Assembly (NCBI GenBank): GCA_014529385.2
Contig: CM043962.1
Location: 149,352,647-149,416,646 of the forward strand
Source of the DNA: Adiantum capillus-veneris
Taxonomy: Eukaryota; Streptophyta; Polypodiopsida; Polypodiales; Pteridaceae
Reading direction: 5' to 3'
Length of the DNA: 64,000 nucleotides
Shown here: piece by piece, positions 29,058 to 38,570 of the stretch
Layout: every line of letters begins with the position of its first letter
Numbering within the stretch: position 1 is the first letter of the stretch
Translations under genes and position numbers: made by a program
The notes under the pieces: model-generated
The model's database searches: none
The model's input: the letters and a program-made list of their open reading frames with translations, nothing else
Told to the model about the DNA's origin: nothing

Positions 29058-32000
29058 GTTCGCTTCAATCCAAATGGCTGTTATGTAGAAGATTTCCAGA
29101 ATGGCTGTAAGCTGATCACAGAGGGCAAATGTGTGGGCAGAATCTTTACGTTGAATGTAGACATGCTTGAGGTAAAAGCTGCATTATTTGCACAGGGCAC
29201 AGGTGTTGTGGCTGATGTTGACATTTGGCACAAACGCATTGGCCATGTCAATGAGCAGAGATTGCGCAGCATGCAATCAAAACAGATTGTAAAAGGTTTG
29301 CCCAAATTCAAGGTGGATGGTATGCATAAAGTGTGTGCAGCATGCCAGTTTGGAAAACAGTCAAAGGGCTCATTTCCACATGAGCGCAATGTATGTAAAA
29401 AGCCACTTGAGGTGGTGCACACAGATGTTTGGGGTCCAACCGATACTGCAAGTATACATGGTTGCAGGTATTATGTCTCTTTCATTGATGACCATACAAG
29501 GAAAGTATGGGTCTACTTCATGCGTAACAAAAGTGAAGTGTTTGGTCACTTTCAAGACTTCAAAGTCATGATTGAGAAGGAGACAGATATGCAAATCAAG
29601 ACATTGAGGTCAGATGGAGGGGGAGAGTACTTCTCCAATGATTTTTCAGATTTTCTGCGAATGCATGGTATACACAGGCAGTTTACATGCAGATATACTC
29701 CACAGCAGAATGGGGTCGCAGAAAGGAAAAACAGGCACATTGCAGAGGTTGCACGTGCATTGATGAATGAGAAGAACATGCCTCATCATTTCTGGGCTGA
29801 AGCTGTAAATACAGCTGTGTACATTATGAACAGGACACCTACAGCTGCGGTGCATGATGTAACACCTAAGGAAAAGTTTACAGGTACAAAGCCTGATTTG
29901 GCACACTTGAAAGTGTTTGGCTGCATAGCTTACGTGCATGTACCAGATGAGTTGCGTAGGAAATTGGATCCTAAAGCAGAGAAATGTATTCTTGTGGGAT
30001 ATTCCCTTGAACAAAAGGGGTACAGGTGCTACAATCCTACTACACGAGAATTACGAGTGAGCAGAGATGTAGTCTTTGATGAGATGAGCAGCTGGTACAG
30101 TAATGCACATGGCACTATTGGGGCTGATGTAAAAGATGATGTGGTTGTACAAAATGTGAGGCCACAGTCACAAGTTTTGAGTGGACCACAAGAGTCCTCT
30201 TCTCGTGGCTCTGTTGAGAAACCATGGAATGGTAGACTACGTACGCAGGTTACTCCACCAACAGGTACATGGAATGTATCACGAAAAGGAAAGGAAAAGG
30301 TTGATGAACCTCCCTTTATGGTTGATGCATCATCAGGTTTTTCACATGTAGACATGGATTCAGATGGTTCTAAACAAAGTCTTGATGAGGAATTTGGAAT
30401 TCCGGCTGTCAGGACACCTGGTGTAAGGAAAGTACAAGAAGATGCTAGAGGGCAAAGGAGTGACCCAGGACCGCGCAGATCTAATAGAGTCAAAAATCCA
30501 GTTCAGAAATTGACTTATGATGGGTATCTAGCGCATCACCAAGCCTACATGGCTAAGGTGATACAGGATGTGGAGCCCACATGTTTTGAGGATGCAGTTG
30601 GAAATGTGCATTGGGATGATGCAATGAATGAAGAGATGGCTGCATTGGAAGCAAATGACACATGGGAGTTGGTGCCATTGCCAAGTGGAAAGAAAGCTAT
30701 TGGTTGTAAATGGGTGTATAAAACCAAGCATAAGGCTGATGGTAACATTGAGCGTCACAAGGCAAGGCTGGTCGCAAAGGGTTATGCACAAACGTATGGC
30801 ATAGACTATGAGGAGACCTTTGCTCCAGTGGCAAAGATGACGACAGTGAGAGCTGTCATAGCAGTGGCTGCATCTAGAGGATGGATTATGCATCAAATGG
30901 ATGTAAAGAATGCCTTCTTGAATGGTGAGTTGCAAGAGGAAGTGTATATGGATCAGCCACATGGTTATGTCGATCCAGGTTTCCCAGATTATGTATGCAG
31001 ACTTCTCAAAGCTTTGTATGGTTTGAAGCAGGGCTCTAGAGCATGGTATGACAGGATTGCCAAGTATCTTGTCAGTATTGGTTTTAGGAGAGCTCATGCT
31101 GACCATTCACTCTATGTACGTGAGAGTGATGTGGGGATTGTGGTCATTACCATATATGTAGATGACCTTATTATTGTTGGTGACAATGCTATGGAGATTG
31201 ACCATGTGAAGGGTCTTCTCAAACAGGAGTTTGAAATGAAAGATTTAGGCGAGTTGCGCTACTTTCTTGGCATTGAAGTGATCAGGACTCCAGAGGGTGT
31301 ATGGCTATCACAGAGACAGTATGCTTTAGACATGTTGTCAAAGTATGGTATGGCTGATTGTAAGCCAATTTCTATTCCCTTGGATGTGAATGCAAAGCTG
31401 AGTGCAGAGAAGGGTGATGTTGTTGAGGATGTCAACATGTACAGGAAGATTGTGGGTAGTCTAATCTACTTGACTATCACGAGGCCAGACTTGAGCTACA
31501 CAGTAGGCTTGGAGAGTCAGATCATGCAACTTCCGAGGAAGCCACATTTGGATGGAGTACGACGCACACTTAGGTATGTGCAAGGTACTCTTGACTACGC
31601 ATTGTTCTATGCAGCAGATGCACCATTAGCATTGTATGGGTATACAGATGCAGATTGGGCAGGTAGCATTGTTGATAGGAGATCTACGAGTGGCTTCATG
31701 TTCTCTTTTGGGAGTGCTGCTGTTACTTGGAGCAGCAAAAAGCAGCCTACGGTTGCTTTATCGAGCACAGAGGCCGAGTACAGAGGTGCAGCAGTTGCGG
31801 CGTGCGAGGTAGCTTGGCTACGCACATTACTTGAGGACTTGGGAGTGCAGGTGGACCAGCAGATTTTCATCCATTGTGAAAACCTCAGCAGCATGCAGTT
31901 GGCTAGGAACCCAGTGTTCCATGCCAGGACCAAACACATAGAGGTCCATTACCACTACGTTCGAGAGCGAGTGTTGGCGGGCGACATCGACTTGGTCTAC

Positions 32001-32141
32001 GTCAGCACAAAGGAGCAGATAGCGGATATCTTTACCAAGGCCCTCGGAGCTGAGAAGCTTCGACGTTTCCAGACTATGCTTGGACTCTGCGACATGCAGA
32101 GCTCGAGGGGGAGTGTTGAGATGTCGAGCTCTACACCTTGA
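29058..32141 (+). CDS. Copia integrase-RT-RNase H, second part of the polyprotein
   Basis: Same frame as the gag-protease part; the first ATG after the stop is 29133. Numbered from the gag ATG: a pre-integrase zinc region with WHKRIGHVNEQRL near 477; the integrase core with HTDVWGP (about 544), SFIDDHTRKVW and PQQNGVAERKN (about 640); reverse transcriptase at about 950-1200 with YVDD near 1122; RNase H with YTDADWAG and SSTEAEY, and the DIFTKAL tail. The PR-IN-RT-RH order is diagnostic of Ty1/copia. One RNase H position reads HCENLSS where HCDNxS is usual. The last nine to ten codons lie within the 3' LTR. Apart from the TAG the frame is open and catalytic motifs look complete. Confidence 0.95.
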   Translation, partial: VRFNPNGCYVEDFQNGCKLITEGKCVGRIFTLNVDMLEVKAALFAQGTGVVADVDIWHKRIGHVNEQRLRSMQSKQIVKGLPKFKVDGMHKVCAACQFGKQSKGSFPHERNVCKKPLEVVHTDVWGPTDTASIHGCRYYVSFIDDHTRKVWVYFMRNKSEVFGHFQDFKVMIEKETDMQIKTLRSDGGGEYFSNDFSDFLRMHGIHRQFTCRYTPQQNGVAERKNRHIAEVARALMNEKNMPHHFWAEAVNTAVYIMNRTPTAAVHDVTPKEKFTGTKPDLAHLKVFGCIAYVHVPDELRRKLDPKAEKCILVGYSLEQKGYRCYNPTTRELRVSRDVVFDEMSSWYSNAHGTIGADVKDDVVVQNVRPQSQVLSGPQESSSRGSVEKPWNGRLRTQVTPPTGTWNVSRKGKEKVDEPPFMVDASSGFSHVDMDSDGSKQSLDEEFGIPAVRTPGVRKVQEDARGQRSDPGPRRSNRVKNPVQKLTYDGYLAHHQAYMAKVIQDVEPTCFEDAVGNVHWDDAMNEEMAALEANDTWELVPLPSGKKAIGCKWVYKTKHKADGNIERHKARLVAKGYAQTYGIDYEETFAPVAKMTTVRAVIAVAASRGWIMHQMDVKNAFLNGELQEEVYMDQPHGYVDPGFPDYVCRLLKALYGLKQGSRAWYDRIAKYLVSIGFRRAHADHSLYVRESDVGIVVITIYVDDLIIVGDNAMEIDHVKGLLKQEFEMKDLGELRYFLGIEVIRTPEGVWLSQRQYALDMLSKYGMADCKPISIPLDVNAKLSAEKGDVVEDVNMYRKIVGSLIYLTITRPDLSYTVGLESQIMQLPRKPHLDGVRRTLRYVQGTLDYALFYAADAPLALYGYTDADWAGSIVDRRSTSGFMFSFGSAAVTWSSKKQPTVALSSTEAEYRGAAVAACEVAWLRTLLEDLGVQVDQQIFIHCENLSSMQLARNPVFHARTKHIEVHYHYVRERVLAGDIDLVYVSTKEQIADIFTKALGAEKLRRFQTMLGLCDMQSSRGSVEMSSSTP
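32105..32113 (+). promoter_or_regulatory. Copia polypurine tract
   Basis: GAGGGGGAG immediately precedes the 3' LTR and overlaps the end of the pol reading frame. Confidence 0.9.
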
Positions 32142-32435
32142 GCTGGCATCCACTACGGGTCTTGGCCGCTTACGGCATTTACTCACTGGCGCGTTAGGTG
32201 ACCGACACGGAGGATCTCTGCCAGTGATTCTACAGCTGGACTACACTTATAGTGCCAGCCTAGTACGCTTCTAGCGAGTTCACACTTAGTGACCGCATGT
32301 ACATATGTGCTACTTTTCAGCTTTAGCACTTAGTCATTTTGTACTCTCTTTTCTGAGAAGAAGAAGAAGAAGCTGTCCATCTCTGTGTGCTTTGTGCTTG
32401 TCTTGTGTAGCTCTCTTGCATCCTCATTCTTTACA
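32114..32435 (+). repeat. 3' LTR of the copia element
   Basis: 322 bp, identical to the 5' LTR. The pol stop codon lies 28 bp inside it. Confidence 0.97.
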
Positions 32436-32440
32436 GAAGG
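32436..32440. repeat. Copia target site duplication, right copy
   Basis: GAAGG, matching 27163-27167. Confidence 0.95.
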
Positions 32441-35088
32441 AACTTCTTCCAGCATGTTCAAGGTAGTTTTTGCTCCTTTTGCTTGGGTTCTTAGGGCAAT
32501 CAAGAATCAAATGAGTAACTCCACAATCGATGCAATATGTGTTGACTCTAATGATTTCATCATGAGGACAATCTCTTAGCCAATGGTCTCCACCACACTT
32601 GTAGTAGGGTCCCTTAGGCTATTGAGGTGCTCCTTGAGCTCCTCTTTGTTGGTATGCATGTCTCTGCCCTCCCATGCCTCAGTTGGCTATGAAAAACAAT
32701 GTTCGTTCATCCAAGATATATCTTCCTTCTCCTGTTGCCTGTGCAACTGTTGGTGGTCTTTTATTTCCTATCATGCTCCATTGTTCTAGTGTTGATAATA
32801 AACAGGATTTGCAGCATATCCATTGGGATCTTCATAATATGCATGCATAGGCACCAAAGTCTTCTCTTCTGATTCAGTTACGGTTGGTGTGTACCTTATG
32901 CCAACTGGTCATAATCCTGGTAGGGGTGGTTGTTGCCCCAACACTGGTTGTGGTTTCTCTACACCTATAGGTCCTGGTAGGTTTCCTACTTGATACCTAG
33001 GCATGAGTGGAATTTGAGGAGATGCTACCTGAGCTTGGGGAGCGTAAGGTCTCTCTCTCACATATCCCTTGTTATAATAACATTCCTCCGTCCCATGGTT
33101 TGTCCATTTTTGTTCAATAGCACACCACTTGAGCTGTTTAGCCTGGGGTTTGGCGTACAAGTTAATCTTTTTTAGCACTTCCTCTACAAGGTGCTCTTGG
33201 CTGGCTTACAGCTACTTCTACTTTCGGTGCTGTCTTAGAAGACTTGCTTCCACTTTGTTGTGAGGATGAATCGTTGTCAAGATCCTTGAACTCACCCTCT
33301 TTGTAGACCGCACAATTGTCTACAAGGTAAATAGCCTCCTTAGTTAACTCATTTAACGTCATGATCCTCTTCATATGTAAGTCCTTCTGGAGATCTGCAT
33401 TCCTTCGTCCTTGAATAAATATAAGCATAAGTCTGGAATGAGTTGGAAATCCTTCCATAGGACAGAACCTAACATATCTTTTTAGTCATAGGGCTGCCTT
33501 TCGCACAGATTCCTCGTCTTTCTATTTGAATAATGGATTTGTGAGACTGTATTATGAGCTATCCCCTTTTGTGAGAATTCCTCAATAAACTCGTTAAATA
33601 CCTCCTCCATAGACTCAAAGGCTCTTCACTCCACTGAGTCAAACCAAGTAGCAGCGTCATCCTCTAGGGTTAGTCCAAACCCTGCAAATTGGGTAGGGAA
33701 GTCTAACACCTCTTCAACTCTAATTACACGCACAAAGGCTGCTACATGATCTCTAGGATCTCTGTTTCCCATGTACTTTTTGTTTACCCATTTTTGCACT
33801 TGAGAAGGTCTAATTCTATGATGATCTACAAATCTCATCATTGGATCTCCACGTCCTAATCGATATACCTCCTCTGGTCTTCTATAGTAGGCTGGTTCCT
33901 CTCCCAATGGTGCTTCTAAGCCATAATTTCTAACAGTTCTTGCAAGAGATGGTTCATCTCTTCGAACTCGTTCTATGGGTGGTCTTCCAGGCTCTGTTGA
34001 CCCTTGAGTTTTTGGCTTACTCTCTGCTTGATACCGTGAATACAGTGGTGGTTCTTGTAAATCCCTTAGCCCTCGTGCGGCTTGATAACCATCTCGGTTT
34101 GGGTTTTGTTCCAATATCGCACTCTGTTGAATCCATGCCTGCAACGATGGCTGGGTTGCTGGTTGGTTTTGGTTGTTGAATGTCTGATTTCGGGTAGAAT
34201 GTGAGGTCGTATCATACTCCTCTGAAAAGGGGTTTGTCGACTTGCTAGGGGTGTAGGTGGCTCTTGGAACTTCATCGGGAGCATATGTCAATGCTCCTGG
34301 AACTGTTGCCTTTTCTACCTCCTCTGGGAGAATACATTGGTATTTTCGCCCGTACCTAACAACAAAAACGATATCCTTCCCCATAGCAATTTCATAAGAG
34401 AATAAGTAAAGAACCTTGTCTTTTCTTAACTTGTTTGGGTAGGGTTCTTTGCAAGGAAAGTAAGAGACTATTCCCTTGCTCTCATGCTTGTAAATCCCCA
34501 CATTTTCATTATAGGTTGAAACCCTGGTTGTTTTCTTATCATACATAAAAAGTGCTCCAGGTCAATCAATGTTTGGAGGTGGTTCTTGAGTTTCTGAAAC
34601 CATTTTTCCTTTCACCACATTATCTCCATATATGTTGTAATCCTCAGGGTTACTAACTATCAGATAGTGGTTCCCCTTTTCGTCTCGAAATCTATATCTA
34701 TCATCATAGACTCAAACTACTTCCAGTCTCTGAGCCAGCCTTTCTTCAATACAAATACACTTGCGTCCTTGATAGTCAGAATAAACTAGGGCTCCCCTCG
34801 AGTTTGTTCCTTCTAAGAACATTACAGTGAACTTGGAATCATTCAAAAGATTTAGGGAGGTGTTTCCCCTTGGCATTGGTCCGTCATAGGTGAAACCTCC
34901 TAGCTGTTGACTACCCATCATGAAGAAGGATTTGTCTGATGAAGTGTCAGTATCACTACCCTCCTCAATAATCGGTGCTAGTGGATCTAGCCTTGCCTGA
35001 GTTACACTCTCCTCGGTGGACACTAAGCTACCTTGGTCCCTGCCACCTTTTAGTCTCTAAAAATGTGTCTTCCTGATCTTAAATTCAT
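32436..35088 (-). pseudogene. Gag relic of element 2, right of the copia insertion
   Basis: Reads from ATG 35088 (MNLRSGR, as in element 1) leftwards. The N-terminal extension (about 35020-34300) matches the unknown domain of element 1 gag. The capsid-like region is at about 33850-33300. Zinc knuckles are near 32630-32500 with the same short CX2CX3HX4C spacing, although the first Cys of the first knuckle reads Tyr. Frameshifts occur right after the start and near 34700, 33640 and 33170. The gag sequence continues across the copia insertion at 27167. Confidence 0.88.
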
Positions 35089-36883
35089 CAAACTTAGCAA
35101 TGCAATTTATACAAGTCCAACCACTCACCTGGCAAAGGATCAGTCTCCGCACAACTTCTTGCTTTACTGCTGAATATACCTGTACACAAGCGTTTAATTT
35201 CGGCAATCGAATCAAAGAATCTAACTGCTAGAGGTGATTTTAGTAATGATTGGTATAACTGGAGAGTTAACCTCAACCACTACTGTATTTATACACTTCT
35301 GATGTTCTGGATTAGGTCTGATAATCTAGAACTGTACTTCCCTTGGATATTGATCAATTACATGAAAAGTTTGAATTCAATCTTTGCTCCGTCAAAAGGT
35401 CAAACAAGGTCCAAATTCACTTCTAAAAGAAGTTCTGGAATCCTCAAGTCAAATAGAACATCATTGTATAAGCTCAATCAAATTTTCTCTTCACTAAGCT
35501 CTAGTAGACATCATACACGTAGGATGTCTCCTGCTCTGTTTTGCCTAGATTTTTGCACTAAGGATTCCCCTTGATGTTCTGAGTCCACAGTTGTTTTTAC
35601 TTTTTGATTTGGACACCTATAAGCTGGTCAATGGATCAAAAATCTGTTTCGACAGATTGCTGTTGGTCTGACCAGTCTAATCAGCTCCAATTTGGACCAA
35701 AATTGACTAGGAGGCTTGCCTTAGGCTATACAACACCCTGTTATGCCCACAATCAATTTCTAACTCCATTTTCTTGCTTTAGATATTGTACGCGTAGCAT
35801 GTCTTTTTGCTCAGAATGGCTTCAAATGCAAAGCACAGACTCCTCTTGAGGTGCTGATCACTTTGGTATGCTCAAATTTAGGGTTGGGGTGCCAGATCAC
35901 CTAAAACACATCCTACGCGTAGGATGTCTTTCTGGCATGTTTGACCCTAGACTTGGCCCACAGCTTCATCTTCATGTCAGCAACCCAGTGGTATGCTTAG
36001 ATTTTGGTTTGGATTTCAAAAGTCCCCAATTTTAGCTGTTCTAGCCTTTTTCAGTCAAAAGTGCTAAAGTCTGCTTAGAACACAATTTTCTCACCCAAAT
36101 GAGATGAAACCTCTCTCAGTCACTCAATAAATCATGCAGATCATGCTCATGCAACCATCCTATGGTTTTGGCCTTAAAATAATGCCTTGGCACAATTTGG
36201 ATAGGATGTCTAGAAATTTTAGTCTATCTGTCCTTATTCTGTCAAGATATGGTTAAATTTCCATTTTCCAGGTGAAAATAGGGTAAAACCTACCTTCTGA
36301 ACACACTAGTCAACTCAAAATTTCAAACGTCCCACCAGATAAGCCTGTAGACATCCTACCCATAGGATGTCTCCTCGCTTAAAATTAAATTTTTTCCTGA
36401 TAGAAATGCTCTTGATAGTCTGTGGCTCTATCAAAAACACTCATAGCAACTTTTGGACTTCACTTCAGCTTTCAAACACACTTGTGCGTCTTTTACAACT
36501 TTGTGATGAATCTAACAAACAAGTATGCATGCATGAAGTGCTCTAGATTCTAAACCATGATGTCCTACTTACTCTACTCCTACTCATCATGTGAAATGGT
36601 GATAATGGTGCTTTGGTTGCTTCCTGGCCTTTCCAGACTCTCAAGCTCTCCTCTCACCGCTTCTACCACTCCAACTCCTACTCTCTACACCACAACTCAA
36701 CTAAAACTACCTAAGTCTACCTAAGTCGAAGGATCTAGGCCAAATACACGCTCCATAGACTCCCTCTAAGACCTAGAGAGTCCTCCACCCTCTGATCCTA
36801 TCTAAATGTAAAACGAGACTCTTGGCAAGCCAAACAATCCCTATCCTCAAGGACTAGTCTCGGTCACCTACCTAAGGTTTTCG
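35089..36883 (-). other. 5' leader of element 2 with variant palindrome array
   Basis: About 1.8 kb without supported coding, equivalent to the element 1 leader. Holds the four palindrome copies listed separately and a half-site at about 36200-36211. Confidence 0.7.
35506..36372. repeat. Variant 24-bp palindromes in the element 2 leader
   Basis: Copies at 35506-35529, 35781-35804, 35906-35929 and 36349-36372. The consensus half-site is AGACATCCTACG plus its reverse complement. Relative to element 1, base 8 changed A to C and the pairing base 17 changed T to G, so symmetry is kept. The copy at 35506 is a hybrid of the two forms. Confidence 0.85.
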
Positions 36884-36901
36884 TCCCCTACAGCGGCGCC
36901 A
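36884..36901 (-). promoter_or_regulatory. Primer binding site of element 2 (tRNA-Asp-like)
   Basis: On the minus strand TGGCGCCGCTGTAGGGGA, one base inside the 5' LTR. It matches the tRNA-Asp complement with three mismatches over 18 bases. Confidence 0.8.
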
Positions 36902-36902
36902 A

Positions 36903-37779
36903 TGTTGGGCGGATACGCCGCGACGGACGTCAGCATAGTGAGAACTCACCTAATAAGATTTGTCAGCTAAGGACGAAGCTCCACCCGCAGGCGCGTGGAA
37001 GCAAGCATAGGGTGTCAACCTACACTCGACTGACTCCTAACTAGTTCCTACAGAGGTCTCTACCCAATCTCTAAGTTACAGCCTTCAAAAGTGCATAAGA
37101 GGAGATTTCCTACAACGCTTTCTAGAGCCGAATACCCATCAAACAATCTCAAAACGCCACAGAACTTGAAGGAGATCCTACTAATACCAAGAGGTCGCTC
37201 TCCCTAAGGTCTCTGAACCAAAATCCCAACCCAAAACACCCGGTGCAAAATCACGTAGGATGTTTGGCCAAAATTTTCAGGTCGTCATTTTCAAAAACTA
37301 AAGTGCCTAATGTGTAGCTCTACTCAATGCGAACGAGTGGATATGTTGCAATACAAAAACGGACAACGTATACTCACCGAATCACCAGACGAAGCTCGTA
37401 GATGGAGCTCGCAAAACCGGACCGTACGTGCACAATGTAGGTATTGGTGCGTCTCTCTCGTCGGGGGCAACACGCTGCAGTTCTCCACACTCGATTCCGA
37501 CCACCAGTGCGCGCATAGCGGCAAGATGAAGCTCCTACTCTCTCTCGTACACAGTACGCTCACTCACAGACTTCAAACTTTTTTAAAAATGACAAAGGAT
37601 CTTTTCATTAAGGTCAAAAAGTGGTATACATACCTTACAATCTCAAACCCTAATGTTCCAATTTAACCATTTACTCAATCTAAATGTCAAAACTGGGATA
37701 CAATCCGGAAACTTCTGTAAGCCCCAATATTTACAAATTTGAAATGTCAGGTTTTCTCAATAAATGAATAATTACAACA
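36903..37779 (-). repeat. 5' LTR of element 2
   Basis: Starts TGTTGGGCGG right after the primer site and probably ends at TTACAACA, giving a TGTTG/CAACA terminal repeat and 877 bp. It shares a diverged core with the element 1 LTR (TAATGTGTAGCTCTACTC). At 37251-37265 it has CACGTAGGATGT, the element-2 form of the palindrome half-site. No second copy exists here, so the outer end is inferred. Confidence 0.75.
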
Positions 37780-38570
37780 AATAATAATCCTCCGAGCAGT
37801 CATTTTCCGTAGGGTGTGTCCGGCTTCTAACAAGAGCCCACGCTAAGAAAAAGAAACATAACTCCTCTGATGATTCTGAGAATACAAAATTTTCCTCTCA
37901 AAAGACCAAAAGAAGTAGAAGCAAAAGGTATGAGATGAGAAAATAGAAACAGCCACGAGAAAGCCAAGAAACTATTCTAGGAAAAAGTGAAAGAAACTGG
38001 GAGCGCAATCAATGAAACCACCGTGAAATCTGAAGGATCGATTTTGGTAGACAAAATTTGTGAGCCAATTAATGCAGCCTTGGAAGCTTACCAAGCAGGA
38101 CTTAAAGCAGGCCAAAACGTGGAAACAAATAGAAAAACTATCCTTCTCCAGATATGGAAGCAGCTAAGCTTGAAGCTTATCAAAATTAGGTAAGAATCAC
38201 TCAAGAGATGCTGGAAAAACAAAAACCCAAGCTCAAGAGTATGCAAAACCTGAAGTGCTTGTGGTAGAAACCAGTAAAGAAAAATCCAAAGTGGTGGTAG
38301 AACCCCTCCTTGAAACCAAAGAACCAGAACTCATAGTGCCTGACAGCGAAGATGCCTTAGACGGAATTCCATTCGTAGAAGAAGACTGGCCCAGACACTT
38401 ATGAAAAAAAGTTAGAGAGATTAATGATGGGAGCCTAACTCTGAAGTCAGCTCCTATAGAGGAAGTTTGGTTAGACAATCTACCTCCTGATATGGACATC
38501 GATGTACAATCCTTGTATGGGGTTGCGGATCTGAAGCTTCAGGAATGTCTAAACCATTGACTTTGAAAAC
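37780..38570 (+). pseudogene. Gag C-terminal and linker relic of element 3
   Basis: Begins with LTRAHAKKKKHNSSDDS, like the VTRAQAKK segment of element 1 gag. It continues to SILVDKICEPINAALEAYQAG (element 1: SVLVDKVHEPLDALMKAYEA), then the pre-pol linker ending LKTLPSYLGD. Several frameshifts and stops. Confidence 0.8.

Larger units (their letters stand above)
27168..32435 (+). mobile_element. Young, nearly intact Ty1/copia retrotransposon nested in element 2 gag
   Basis: 5,268 bp on the plus strand, flanked by GAAGG duplications. The two 322-bp LTRs are identical by my reading. The primer site complements initiator tRNA-Met, and a purine tract abuts the 3' LTR. One long frame (27792-32141) encodes Gag-PR-IN-RT-RH, interrupted only by an in-frame TAG at 29055. 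Identical LTRs imply a very recent insertion, younger than element 1. Confidence 0.97.
22133..37779 (-). mobile_element. Element 2: truncated gypsy relative of element 1, interrupted by copia
   Basis: Minus-strand relic with 5' LTR (37779-36903), tRNA-Asp-like primer site, leader, gag and pol up to the integrase core. Everything beyond the integrase core, including any ORF3 and the 3' LTR, is missing. A complete copia element (27168-32435) sits in its gag. Coding regions are homologous to element 1 but carry numerous stops and frameshifts, so it is older. Confidence 0.9.

Noticed and set aside
30528-31106. 192-codon minus-strand ORF in the copia element
   Set aside because: Opposite the intact reverse transcriptase; shadow ORF.
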